A model generated the notes under the pieces. The model had not been told where the DNA came from and did not search any database. It was given only the letters and a program-made list of their open reading frames with translations. Shown piece by piece: positions 36,268-44,826 of a DNA stretch of 64,000 nucleotides. The position numbers and the translations under genes are program-made. Where the stretch lies: the NCBI RefSeq assembly GCF_006539165.1, contig NZ_BJMM01000002.1:372001-436000 (forward strand), given 5' to 3'. The stretch is from Streptomyces cacaoi. Lineage in GTDB: Bacteria > Actinomycetota > Actinomycetes > Streptomycetales > Streptomycetaceae. Positions within the stretch are counted from its first letter, which is position 1; the number at the start of each line of letters is the position of its first letter.

Positions 36268-37212
36268 TCAGTGGGCGAGGCGGGGGAGGAGGGCCTCGGC
36301 GTTCTCGCGGTTGATGGCCTCTGCCTGGCCAGGTGTGAAGTCGGGGTGGGACTCCAGGAAGTGGTTGTAGTAGGTGCCGGCCTCCTGTGGGGCGAAGGGC
36401 CAGTCGCTGCCGTAGAGGACATGGCCGGGTTCGGCGAAGGCGAGCAGCGCGGGCAGTGCGCTGGGGCTGGCGGACAAGGCGGTGTCGAAGTAGAAGCGCT
36501 TCAGGTCGTGCAGGACGTCCGCCGGCTTGAGGTCGGGAGCGACGACGGTGGAGGTGAGTCCGGCGAAGCGGTATGCGGCGTAGGGGAGGAAGCCGCCGCC
36601 GTGGGAGAGGATCACCCGGACGTTGGTGTAGCGGCTCATGACGCCGTTCAGCACCAGGTTGAGGGCGCTGCGAGTGGTGTCGAAGACGTAGTCGGCCAGC
36701 GGGGCCGGGGTGCCGGGCAGCAGGGCCATGGGGGGCTGGGCGGGGTGGACGAAGACGTTCGCCGCGCGGCGGTCCAGTTCGGCCCACAGTGGCTCGAAGC
36801 CGGGGTCGCCGAGGTAGCGGCCGCCGGCGTTGGACAGCAGGACGACGCCGTCGGCGTGCAGGGTGTCCAGTGCGTGCACGGCCTCGGCCACGGCGGCGTC
36901 GACGTCGGGCAGGGGAATGCTCGCGAAGTGGCCGAAGCGGTCGGGGCGGTCCTTGACGACCTCGGCGCCGTACTCGTTGACGGCACGGGCGAGATCCCGG
37001 GCCCGGGCGTCGTCTCCGAGGTGGACACCGGGAGCGGTGACGGACAGGACGCCGGTGGCGATACCCTGCTGATCCATCATCGCGATGGCACTCTTCCGGC
37101 TCCAGTCGGGGATGGCCCAACCGCCGGAGTCCAGCCCCTGCGCGGCGAGGGTCCGGGCCCAGGCGGGCGGAACGATGTGCTGGTGGACATCGATGCGAGC
37201 GGGAGAGCGCAT
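36268..37212 (-). CDS. Amidohydrolase family protein (ACMSD-like)
   Basis: 314-residue metal-dependent TIM-barrel hydrolase or decarboxylase. Seen: DVHQHIVPP (His-x-His ligands), VFVHPAQPPM, SHGGGFLPYAAYR and YGSDWPF (Asp ligand), the set of the 2-amino-3-carboxymuconate-semialdehyde decarboxylase/Amidohydro_2 group. These enzymes decarboxylate or hydrolyse aromatic-derived acids. It is divergent from a MarR regulator, with two palindromic sites between them, so expression is probably induced by an aromatic or phenolic ligand. Substrate is inferred only in this broad sense. Confidence 0.87.
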   Translation of the reverse strand: MRSPARIDVHQHIVPPAWARTLAAQGLDSGGWAIPDWSRKSAIAMMDQQGIATGVLSVTAPGVHLGDDARARDLARAVNEYGAEVVKDRPDRFGHFASIPLPDVDAAVAEAVHALDTLHADGVVLLSNAGGRYLGDPGFEPLWAELDRRAANVFVHPAQPPMALLPGTPAPLADYVFDTTRSALNLVLNGVMSRYTNVRVILSHGGGFLPYAAYRFAGLTSTVVAPDLKPADVLHDLKRFYFDTALSASPSALPALLAFAEPGHVLYGSDWPFAPQEAGTYYNHFLESHPDFTPGQAEAINRENAEALLPRLAH

Positions 37213-37236
37213 GTTGCTTGCTTTCCTTCCTAATCA

Positions 37237-37270
37237 TTAGCTTGCTAACTAGATTCATTTAGTAAGCTAA
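37237..37270. promoter_or_regulatory. Two MarR-type operator palindromes
   Basis: TTAGCTTGCTAA (37237-37248) and TTAGTAAGCTAA (37259-37270) are related 12-bp palindromes with centres 22 bases apart, two helical turns, in a strikingly AT-rich 60-bp gap. They also overlap a -10-like TAGATT at 37250-37255. The arrangement fits two MarR dimers on the same DNA face. Confidence 0.78.
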
Positions 37271-37275
37271 CCGTC

Positions 37276-37803
37276 ATGAGCGAGGCAAGCAACTCCGAGG
37301 CCGGCGGCACGTCCGGACTGCGGGTGGACCCTGGCATCGAGGACCTGGCCGAGGCCGCCGACCGGCTCTTCTATGCCATGCGTCGCTCACGGTCTGCCAC
37401 AGTCGGCCAATCCGAGGGCGGCCTGTCCATGGCGCAGATGTCCCTTCTCGCCGTGCTGGCGGAGGACGCCGAAGGCGCGGGCCTGCCGGTCAGTCAGCTG
37501 GCCGCCCACGCCGCGATCAGTGTCCCCACCGCGACGCGCATGCTCCAGCAACTGGAGGGCAAGAACGTGGTCACCCGACGCCGTGCTCCGCACGACGAGC
37601 GTCAGGTCCTCGTCCGGCTCACCGAGGAAGGCGGGGAGCGCCTCGCCGCCATGCGGGCCGAGCTGCGCACGCGCCAGTACGCCGCTCTGTCGCAGTTCGC
37701 ACCGCATGAACGGCACGAACTCGCCGCACAGTTGCACCGCCTCGCCCGCATCATCGGCGAGACCGTCCCCGGTGCAACTGCATCAGCAGGGGAGGGGGGC
37801 TGA
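37276..37803 (+). CDS. MarR-family transcriptional regulator
   Basis: 175 residues with a typical winged helix: SMAQMSLLAVLAEDAEGAGL, VSQLAAHAAISVPTATRMLQ, QLEGKNVVTRRRAPHDERQV and a C-terminal dimerisation helix. ATG 37276 directly follows the second palindrome and has no clear ribosome-binding site, so the mRNA may be nearly leaderless. It probably represses itself and the divergent amidohydrolase gene. Confidence 0.9.
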   Translation: MSEASNSEAGGTSGLRVDPGIEDLAEAADRLFYAMRRSRSATVGQSEGGLSMAQMSLLAVLAEDAEGAGLPVSQLAAHAAISVPTATRMLQQLEGKNVVTRRRAPHDERQVLVRLTEEGGERLAAMRAELRTRQYAALSQFAPHERHELAAQLHRLARIIGETVPGATASAGEGG

Positions 37804-37933
37804 GCACTCAAGGCCCGCCGGTTCGGCCGACATCGGAACGGATCCCGCGGCGCGCACATGAGTGGATGCGGCGCACACACTCGGCGCCGAGCGGAGGTCT
37901 CGCACCCGGCGCCGATGTGCCGGAACAGCGTGT

Positions 37934-39202
37934 CTAGGACGTGGTGGTGGACCGGGTGGACCGCTGCGGGGAGCGCAGAACCAGCAGGGTGATCTCGCTG
38001 GGGGCGAAGACGCGGAAGGGTGGGCCCCAGAAGCCGGTGCCGCGGCTGGTGTAGAGGAGGGTCCGGGTGCCGTGGCGGCTGAGGCCGGCGAGGGCGGGTT
38101 GGTCGAGGCGGACCAGGTGGTGGAAGGGCCATATCTGGCCGCCGTGGGTGTGGCCGGAGAGTTGGAGGTCGACACCGTGGGCCGCCGCGCGGTCGACGAA
38201 CTGGGGCTGGTGGGCGAGGAGGAGGACGGGAAGGTCGGGGTCGGCGCCGTGGAGGGCTCCGGGGAGGTGGGCGCGGTGGCCCGCCAGTCCGGACGACTCG
38301 GCGGTGACGTCGTCGACGCCGGCGACCACGAGGGCGTCACCGCCGTGTTCGAGCAGCAGATGCCGGTTGCGCAGCGGCTCCCAGCCCAGTTCGTCCATCA
38401 GGTCGACCCAGCCCTGGGCCTCGCTGTAGTACTCGTGGTTGCCGGTGACGTAGACACGGCCGTGAGTCGCCTGCACGGTGCCGAGCGGGGCGGCCTGGGC
38501 GCGGCGGCGTTCGGCCGTGCCGTCCGCGATGTCGCCGGTGTGGCAGACCAGGTCGGCTTCCAGGGTGTTCACCGTCTCGCAGACCCGTGCCGACCAGCGG
38601 GCGCGGTCGAGCGGACCGTAGTGGGTGTCCGTGATCAGGACGACGCGGGTGCCGTCCAACCCGGCCCCCAGGCGGGGGAGTTGCACATCGAGTCGGCGTA
38701 CACGTGGTACGCGCCGGGCCTCGGCGTACCCCCAGGCGAGCAGCACGGCGGTGATGCCGAGGACGGCCCAGGTGACGGTGCGCGCCCGGTCCTGCCCGTC
38801 ACCCGCACCGGCCAGGCTCAGGCCGAGCCGCAGCAGGACTCCGAGCAGAACGGACCAGGTGAACAGGACCCAGACGCCGCCCAGCAGCGTGTCACCCAGG
38901 ATCGCCGCGCGGTCGCGCTGGCGCCGACCGTGGCCGTGCACCAGCGCGAGCGGCATACCGACCAGGCCGAGGGCGAACAGCGCGGTGCCGGTCACTGTGA
39001 CGGGGAGCGGCCAGTGCTGACCGGTGTACAGGAGAACCCAGCACGGCACGGCCCACAGCAGGACGGGGGCGATCAGGGGGAGGTAGCGCATCAGCCGCCG
39101 CAGTCGGCTCGGTGGCGCCTCCTGCTCTTCGCTGTCTGCACTGTCGGCGCCGTCGGCACTGTCCACACCGTCGGCGGTTCGGGTACTGCTGGTCTCGGTC
39201 AA
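37934..39202 (-). CDS. Membrane-anchored metallophosphoesterase (YkuE-like)
   Basis: 422 residues. N-terminal Ser/Asp-rich cytoplasmic tail, about four membrane helices (first YLPLIAPVLLWAVPCWVLLY), then a calcineurin-type phosphoesterase: ITDTHYGPLD (Asp-x-His), TGDIADG, VTGNHEYYSE, HQPQFVDRAAAHGVDLQLSG and GHTHGGQ. All metal ligands are present. Known relatives act on lipid-linked or cell-surface phosphates. TTG 39202 has AGGAGGGG five bases upstream; an ATG at 39250 would add sixteen poorly conserved residues. Confidence 0.87.
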   Translation of the reverse strand: MTETSSTRTADGVDSADGADSADSEEQEAPPSRLRRLMRYLPLIAPVLLWAVPCWVLLYTGQHWPLPVTVTGTALFALGLVGMPLALVHGHGRRQRDRAAILGDTLLGGVWVLFTWSVLLGVLLRLGLSLAGAGDGQDRARTVTWAVLGITAVLLAWGYAEARRVPRVRRLDVQLPRLGAGLDGTRVVLITDTHYGPLDRARWSARVCETVNTLEADLVCHTGDIADGTAERRRAQAAPLGTVQATHGRVYVTGNHEYYSEAQGWVDLMDELGWEPLRNRHLLLEHGGDALVVAGVDDVTAESSGLAGHRAHLPGALHGADPDLPVLLLAHQPQFVDRAAAHGVDLQLSGHTHGGQIWPFHHLVRLDQPALAGLSRHGTRTLLYTSRGTGFWGPPFRVFAPSEITLLVLRSPQRSTRSTTTS

Positions 39203-39590
39203 GCTTCCCCTCCTGACGTCTCGTCCGGCGGCGCCCCGCGGCGGCGTCACCGCCGGGCGCGGCGCCCCCGGGCATCACCGCGAACTGTCCGTTCGCCGTG
39301 CAGGAGACGATACGTGTCGACCGATCGGCGTCCGGGCGCGCGGGCTGCCGGGCTGCCCGGCTTCCGGTGTGCCGTACGTCGTCGGTGTATCGGTACCGCG
39401 GGACCGCGCGCGGCGGGCGGGGCGATGGAGCCCGGTGTGCGCACGGCCCCGGGACGGCTGCATACCGGTGGAAGGCCCGCCGCACTCCCACGCCGGGCCG
39501 GGCGGTCGTCGTCGAGCGCCTCGCGTCGCGACGGCCGGTCCGCGGGGGAGCCGTGCTTGCCACGGGTACGGGCCTGGTCCGCCTCGCGCG

Positions 39591-40493
39591 TCAGAGCCGC
39601 GGGGGCCGGGCCGCGAGGGGCGGCTGCTCGGGGAGCGGCGGGAGCGGGTGGAGCGGCCTGTCCGAGGGCGGCTGGCCGAGACGGCCGCGGGTGGTGAGGA
39701 GGATGATCACCGCGGCGATGGCCGAAGCCGCCAGGAAGGCGTGCGTCGTATAGGAGTTGGAGAGCCAGGGGAACATGTCGCCCCAGCCCATCGAGTAGAA
39801 GTTGTTCACGCCGCAGTGCAGCAGCATGGCCAGCGGGAGGCTCTCGCCGGTCGCGTTGAACACCCAGGTCATGACGAAGCTGAAGGCGATGGTGGTCGCG
39901 ATGAACTCCACCGGTATGTTCCAGGTCACCGCATCGCCGCCCCAGTCGGTGAGGTACAGCGGCATGTGCCACAGGCCCCAGATCGGGCCGACGATCAAAG
40001 TGGCACGCACGGGCCCGAAGCGGCGTTGCAGGCGTGGCATGGCGAACTCGCGCCAGCCGGGCTCTTCCGCGAGCCCCGTGGTGACGAGCTGGAACACGAG
40101 CCCCGGCAGGTAGGCGGTGAGGAGCACGGCCGAGGGCATCGCCGGGCCCCGCGCGCCCAGCACCGTGGAGGCGAGGACGAGCACGGCGGGCACGGAGACG
40201 ATCACACCCACGTACCAGCGCCAGTTGACCCGCCACTTGCTCATGCGCCGCGCCCAGGTGCGCAGCCCTTCCCGTCCCTCGGTGAGGCCGGTCACCAGCA
40301 GCGCGGACGTGATCGGGCCGAGGTACGCGCCGGGCAGCACGCCCAGGAGCTGGGAGGTTCCTCCCACGGCGGGGAAGGTGAAGTCCCAGATCCCCACGCC
40401 GTTCCGGGACAGGACGTAGGGGGTCCAGGCGGCCCAGCTCAGCAGGAAGGCCAGCGTGAAGAACCAGGTCAGGGGTCTTTGTCGGATGGTCAA
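39591..40493 (-). CDS. CPBP-family intramembrane glutamic endopeptidase
   Basis: 300 residues, about eight membrane helices. Seen: LAEEPGWREFAMPRLQRRFG (the EExxxR catalytic motif), WGLWHMPLYLT (second motif with His) and LPLAMLLHCGVNNFYSMGWG (third motif). These CAAX-like proteases cleave within or next to the membrane; in bacteria many are immunity or maturation factors for peptides. The C-terminus is a Pro-rich tail. TTG 40493 with GAGG five bases upstream is chosen because the hydrophobic region begins directly after it. Confidence 0.87.
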   Translation of the reverse strand: MTIRQRPLTWFFTLAFLLSWAAWTPYVLSRNGVGIWDFTFPAVGGTSQLLGVLPGAYLGPITSALLVTGLTEGREGLRTWARRMSKWRVNWRWYVGVIVSVPAVLVLASTVLGARGPAMPSAVLLTAYLPGLVFQLVTTGLAEEPGWREFAMPRLQRRFGPVRATLIVGPIWGLWHMPLYLTDWGGDAVTWNIPVEFIATTIAFSFVMTWVFNATGESLPLAMLLHCGVNNFYSMGWGDMFPWLSNSYTTHAFLAASAIAAVIILLTTRGRLGQPPSDRPLHPLPPLPEQPPLAARPPRL

Positions 40494-40689
40494 CGGTGCC
40501 TCTTCGCAGGGGATGGATGTGACCTCGCCAGCACACCAAGCAGCCCTGCCGGTTTCACTACCGCCCACGCCCCGATTCGCGGTACCGCCTTCTGTACCGG
40601 CGCGGTACCGCCCTCTGCCCGGGGCGCCGGTCCGCCCCGCGCGCGTCGCCGCCCCGGCGCGTGCCGGTGTCCGTCGTCCCGCCCGTCCC

Positions 40690-42006
40690 TCAGACGCCGC
40701 GGGGCAGGACGACCTCCACAACGGTGGGCCCGCCGGGCGGACTCGACAGCGTGAGGGAGCCGTCGTGCGCGGCGACCCGGCGGCGGATGCCGGAGAGCCC
40801 CGTGCCCGCCTCCTCGTCGGCTCCGCCGTGGCCGTCGTCCTCGATGCGCAGGCGCAGTCGGCCCGCGCCCCCGCGCACGGTGACGAAGGCGCGGTGGGCG
40901 CCGCTGTGCCGGGAGATGTTCGTCAGGGCCTCGGCGACGACGAAGTAGGCGGTCGCCTCGACGGAGGCAGCGCACCGCTCCGGAGCGTCGACGTCGATGT
41001 CGCAGAGGACGCCGCAGCTCGCGGCCAGCCCGGACAGCGCGCCCTCCAGCCCGCGGTCGGCGAGGACGGGCGGCAGGATGCTGCGGGACACGGTGCGCAG
41101 CTCGCCGAGGGCCTGCTCGGCCGCGGACTGGGCCCGTTCCAGAAGCTCGTCCGCCCCCTCCGGGTCGCGCGCCACCATGCGCCGTGCGGCGCCGAGCAGG
41201 ACGGTGACCGTGACCATCCGGTTCTGTGTGCCGTCGTGCAACGAGCGCTCGATACGGCGTAGTTCGGTGGCATGGGCGTCCAGGGCGCCCGCACGGGAGG
41301 CGGTCAGCTCGGCGATCCTCAGCGACAGGTCGGCACCGGGCGGCGCGGTGAGCAGACGGCGGCCGGGAACCGCCTGGAGGCGTGCCATGCCCGGGGCGAG
41401 GGCCAGGACGACGACGATCCAGCCGAGGCCCAGCAGGCAGACGGAAGTGGCGTCCAGCCAGGTGTGCGCGACACCGAAGCCGAGCGAGGTGCTCGCGGCG
41501 TCCTCGGGCGCGAGCGGCCAGTACAGCGGGAAGGTGCTGTCCCGTACGGCGAACAGTGGTATCAGCACCCCCAGCAGCCCCAGGAGCAGCCCCAGCGTGG
41601 CGTGCACGACCAGCCAGCACAGCGTGCGGTACGTGACCGGGTCGGACCACGCCGCGCGCAGCCGTGTCGACGGGGCGTGCGGAGCGACGATCTCGGGGAC
41701 CCAGCGGCTGAGCCGGTCGCGTTCCCTGCGGGCCAGCGCGTGCACAGAACGCAGCGCGAGAGGCGTCAGGAGCAGGCCGACACCCAGGGGGATCGTCAGG
41801 ACCGAGACGAGCAGCCCGGCCAGCACGATCAGAGCCAGCATGCTGGTGCCCAGGCCGCCCGCGAGCTGTTCCAGCGCGGCGAGGGCGGCCGACGCCGTGC
41901 GGGCGGCGGCGCCTTTGAGCCCGGCGACCGGCCGGGCGCGACGGGGAGCCGCCGGGCCGCCCGACTCGGAGTGCGTACTGGCCCCCGAGGCCTGGTCTGC
42001 CCGCAT
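40690..42006 (-). CDS. Sensor histidine kinase (HisKA_3 / NarL-partner type)
   Basis: 438 residues. Four membrane helices in the first 270 residues, no large extracellular loop, then the dimerisation-phosphoacceptor motif RRIERSLHDGTQNRMVTVTV (His), N-box EALTNISRHSGAH and G-box IEDDGHGGADEEAGTGLSGI. Signal unknown; sensing within the membrane is likely. ATG 42006 has GGAGAGG five bases upstream. It lies 485 bases downstream of a LuxR-type response regulator on the same strand, its probable partner. Confidence 0.9.
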   Translation of the reverse strand: MRADQASGASTHSESGGPAAPRRARPVAGLKGAAARTASAALAALEQLAGGLGTSMLALIVLAGLLVSVLTIPLGVGLLLTPLALRSVHALARRERDRLSRWVPEIVAPHAPSTRLRAAWSDPVTYRTLCWLVVHATLGLLLGLLGVLIPLFAVRDSTFPLYWPLAPEDAASTSLGFGVAHTWLDATSVCLLGLGWIVVVLALAPGMARLQAVPGRRLLTAPPGADLSLRIAELTASRAGALDAHATELRRIERSLHDGTQNRMVTVTVLLGAARRMVARDPEGADELLERAQSAAEQALGELRTVSRSILPPVLADRGLEGALSGLAASCGVLCDIDVDAPERCAASVEATAYFVVAEALTNISRHSGAHRAFVTVRGGAGRLRLRIEDDGHGGADEEAGTGLSGIRRRVAAHDGSLTLSSPPGGPTVVEVVLPRGV

Positions 42007-42491
42007 GCGCGCCTCTCCCCGCCCTTCGCCGACGTCGCCACCGACCCTATGCCGAGGGAGAGTTGGGCGGTGCGGGCGGCGGGTGCCGCCTGCCGTGCCT
42101 CGAACCGGCTCGCGGGCGGGATCGCCCGCCGCCCGTCCGGCCGCGTACCGTCGGCCAGCGGAGGAAGCGGGCGAACCCTGACCCTGGACGGAGCAGCGGT
42201 GCCGGCAGCCGATCCGCGCGGCGACACGGCCGCGCGTTCCCGGCCGCGTGTTCCCGGCCGCGTGTTCCCGGCCGTTCGGGGCGTTGCGCCCGGCGCTGTG
42301 GATGGCGCCGGTCCCGGGCACGACGGCTCGTTCCGCGGCGTCAGGTGCGGCCACGGTGCCCAGTGCGCACTGCGCCCGTGGACCGACGACCGCGGCCTGC
42401 GCGGCGGTGCCCGCTGCCCTGTGGCGGCAGGAACACCTCGTCCGGCAACCCGGGCGCACCCGTCGGCCGGGCCCGTCGACCGGCTCCCCGG
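42007..42491. other. 485-base gap between response regulator and kinase, with a 14-bp repeat
   Basis: No gene supported on either strand. It contains three tandem copies of CGYGTTCCCGGCCG at 42233-42274. Such a long untranslated gap is unusual within a two-component gene pair and may contain the kinase promoter. Confidence 0.5.
42233..42274. repeat. Three tandem 14-bp repeats CGYGTTCCCGGCCG
   Basis: Copies at 42233-42246 (one mismatch), 42247-42260 and 42261-42274, head to tail. Confidence 0.8.
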
Positions 42492-43151
42492 TCAGGCGCG
42501 GTGCTCCGCGTCCTCCAGGTAGCGCAGTACGGCCGCCACACGGCGGTCCGTGCGGTCGGTGGGAGCCAGGCCGAGCTTGGCGAAGATGTTCCGGATGTGC
42601 TTGTGGACGGCGCCCTCGGTGACGACGAGCCGTTCGGCGATGGCCTTGTTGCCCAGCCCTTCCGCCATCAGGCCGAGCACGCCGTACTCGCGCGGGCTGA
42701 GGCGTTCGAGGGAAGCGTCGGGCAGCCTGCGGGCGAAGAGTTGCGCGACGACTTCCGGGTCGATGGCGGTGCCGCCCTCCGCCACCCGGTGCAGCGCCGT
42801 CATGAACTCCTCGACGCGGCCGACCCGTTCCTTGAGGAGGTAGCCGAGCCGGGCGCTTCCCTCGGCCAGCAGCTCGGTGGCGAAGGACCGTTCGACGTAG
42901 GCGGAGAGCACGAGCACCGCCAGGCCCGGCATGCTGCGCCTGGCCTCCACCGCGGCGGCGATGCCCTCGTCGGTGTGCGTGGGCGGCATGCGTACGTCCA
43001 CGATGGCCACGTCCGGCTCGTGCGCCTTGACCGCCGAGAGGAACGCGTCCGGCGTGCCCGCCGTGGCCACGATGTCGAGCGATTCCGCGCGCAGCAGCAG
43101 CGCGAGTCCCTCCCGCAGCAGCGGGTCGTCCTCGGCTATCACAACCCGCAT
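42492..43151 (-). CDS. LuxR/NarL-family response regulator
   Basis: 219 residues. Receiver: AEDDPLLREG acidic pocket, VAIVDVRMPP with phospho-acceptor Asp near residue 50, LGYLLKERVG with the conserved Lys. C-terminal helix-turn-helix: LERLSPREYGVLGLMAEGLG, NKAIAERLVVTEGAVHKHIR, as in NarL/DesR. ATG 43151. Likely paired with the histidine kinase at 40690-42006. It also lies directly downstream of the CDPS-P450 genes on the same strand, but 410 bases apart, so control of that locus is possible, not shown. Confidence 0.92.
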   Translation of the reverse strand: MRVVIAEDDPLLREGLALLLRAESLDIVATAGTPDAFLSAVKAHEPDVAIVDVRMPPTHTDEGIAAAVEARRSMPGLAVLVLSAYVERSFATELLAEGSARLGYLLKERVGRVEEFMTALHRVAEGGTAIDPEVVAQLFARRLPDASLERLSPREYGVLGLMAEGLGNKAIAERLVVTEGAVHKHIRNIFAKLGLAPTDRTDRRVAAVLRYLEDAEHRA

Positions 43152-43561
43152 GGCAGGCTCACCCCTGTTGTCGGCCGGTGGCGGTCCGGCTGTTCCGCGT
43201 CTTCCGACGGTGACGATAGAACACGCCCGGCATGCGTGACGCGGCAGGCCACGGCCCGAAGTGCCGCCGCACCGCGGCCCCTTGACCGGAACGGCCCCGC
43301 TCGTCCGGCCTGCCGCGGAGAGGCGCCTCGCCGGTCAGGCGCGGGTACAGCCTGCCGCGCCCGTACCTGCCCGTCGGCGGGATCGAGTGGCTCGTGGATC
43401 GTCCGCGGCGTCGCGTCTTTGTGCCCGGCCGAGAGCGGCAGCACGTCACCGACGGCGCCACGAAGGGGAGTTCCCCCGTGTGGAAACCTCACATCCTTCA
43501 CGCCGAGGGGGAGGACTCGACGGTGCCGGACGGGCACGTACGACGGGTCGGCGCCCGTGTG
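43152..43561. other. Gene-free stretch of 410 bases
   Basis: Lies between the response-regulator start and the P450 stop, so it should hold the regulator promoter. The frames that cross it have no family motif. No repeat or convincing hairpin was recognised. Confidence 0.45.
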
Positions 43562-44770
43562 TCACCAGGAAGCGGGGATCGCCTTCGGGCGGCGGAAGAA
43601 GAGGCCCTCGTGCCAGCGGATCTCCTCGGGGCCCACCGTCAGGTGGAGTCCGGGCCGGCGGGCCACCGCGCGTACCATCGCGTCGATCAGACAGCGGGCC
43701 AGCCGGTTGCCGGGGCAGAAGTTCGGGCCGTGACCGAAGCCGAGGTGGCCCGGGCCCTGCCGCTCCGGGCGGAAGCTGTCGGGGTCGTCGAAGGCGTCCG
43801 GGTCGTGGTTGGCGGCCTCCAGCGAGACCATCGCCACCTCTCCCCGCCGGATCCGCACGCCGTCGATGTCCGCGTCCTCGGTGGCCATCCGCTTGGCCGC
43901 CCCGGTCGACAACGGTGTGTGACGCAGGAGTTCCTCGACGGCGTCCGGAATCAGCTCCGGATCCCGGTGCAGCCGGCCGACGGCTTCCGGGTGCCGCAGC
44001 AGGGTGATCAGGGCGCCGCACAGGAACCCCGAGGACGTGGGGAATCCGGCGATCAGCAGCAGTGCGGCGATCTCGGACAGCGCGGCGTCGCCGAGCGGAC
44101 CGTTTTCGGCCGGGGCTTCGGCGAGCCGCTTCAGGAGGTGGTCGCCGGGGCCGTCGGCCAGTCGGCGGGCGTGGGCGGTGAAGAACCGGTGGATGTCGAT
44201 GAGGCCCCCGCGCTGCTCCTCGGCGGTGGCGCCGCAGAACTGGAGCGCAAGGTCGGTCCGGTCACGGAGCAGCGCGGCCTCCTCGGTGCTGAGTTCGCCG
44301 AGCAGGACACGGGACGTCATCGCCACCGCCAGCGGCTGTGCGAAGTCCGCCGCGAGGTCGACGGGGCCTTCGCACTCGGCGAGGTCGCGCAGCAGCGTAT
44401 CGGCCCGGTCGCGGAGCCACTTCCCGTGGCGCCTGGCCGCGCGCGGCCCGAGGCCCTCGGTGAAGACCGTGCGCAGACCCGCCTCGCGCAGCACGGACAC
44501 TCCGTCTCCGGTGGTGCCGGGAGCGCGCAGCTCCACCGGCTCCTGACGGGGAGCGCCGGGTGCCATCGCGGCGGTCGAGCTGAACCGCCGGTCCTCCAAC
44601 AGCCGCTTCGCGGTGGCGTACCGGGTGACGAGCCACAGCCGGTCTCCGGTGTACTCGGAGACGACGGGGCAGACCGGTGCGTCGGCTTCGCGCAGCCGGT
44701 CGTGGTGCGGTGACAGCTCCTGACTCCAGTCGTGGAAGGGGAAGGTGAGGGGGACCGGTGCGGTGGTCAC
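43562..44770 (-). CDS. Cytochrome P450 of the cyclodipeptide locus
   Basis: 402 residues. Seen: K-helix EELLRHTPL (ExxR), PERF-like DSFRPERQGPG, heme loop GFGHGPNFCPGNRLARCL with the Cys ligand (Asn replaces the usual His two residues before Phe-Cys). The I-helix reads LLLIAGFPTSSGF: Pro replaces the acidic residue that normally precedes the conserved Thr, a change expected to alter oxygen activation. Starts at GTG 44770 with AAGGAG nine bases upstream, 57 bases after the CDPS gene, so co-transcribed. It most likely modifies the diketopiperazine made by the CDPS, for example by coupling, aromatisation or hydroxylation. The exact reaction cannot be read from sequence. Confidence 0.9.
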   Translation of the reverse strand: MTTAPVPLTFPFHDWSQELSPHHDRLREADAPVCPVVSEYTGDRLWLVTRYATAKRLLEDRRFSSTAAMAPGAPRQEPVELRAPGTTGDGVSVLREAGLRTVFTEGLGPRAARRHGKWLRDRADTLLRDLAECEGPVDLAADFAQPLAVAMTSRVLLGELSTEEAALLRDRTDLALQFCGATAEEQRGGLIDIHRFFTAHARRLADGPGDHLLKRLAEAPAENGPLGDAALSEIAALLLIAGFPTSSGFLCGALITLLRHPEAVGRLHRDPELIPDAVEELLRHTPLSTGAAKRMATEDADIDGVRIRRGEVAMVSLEAANHDPDAFDDPDSFRPERQGPGHLGFGHGPNFCPGNRLARCLIDAMVRAVARRPGLHLTVGPEEIRWHEGLFFRRPKAIPASW

Positions 44771-44826
44771 GGTGCGGCACTCCTTCGTGTACGGGTCCAC
44801 GGGGGACCGGTGCGGCTGCGGTCGGA

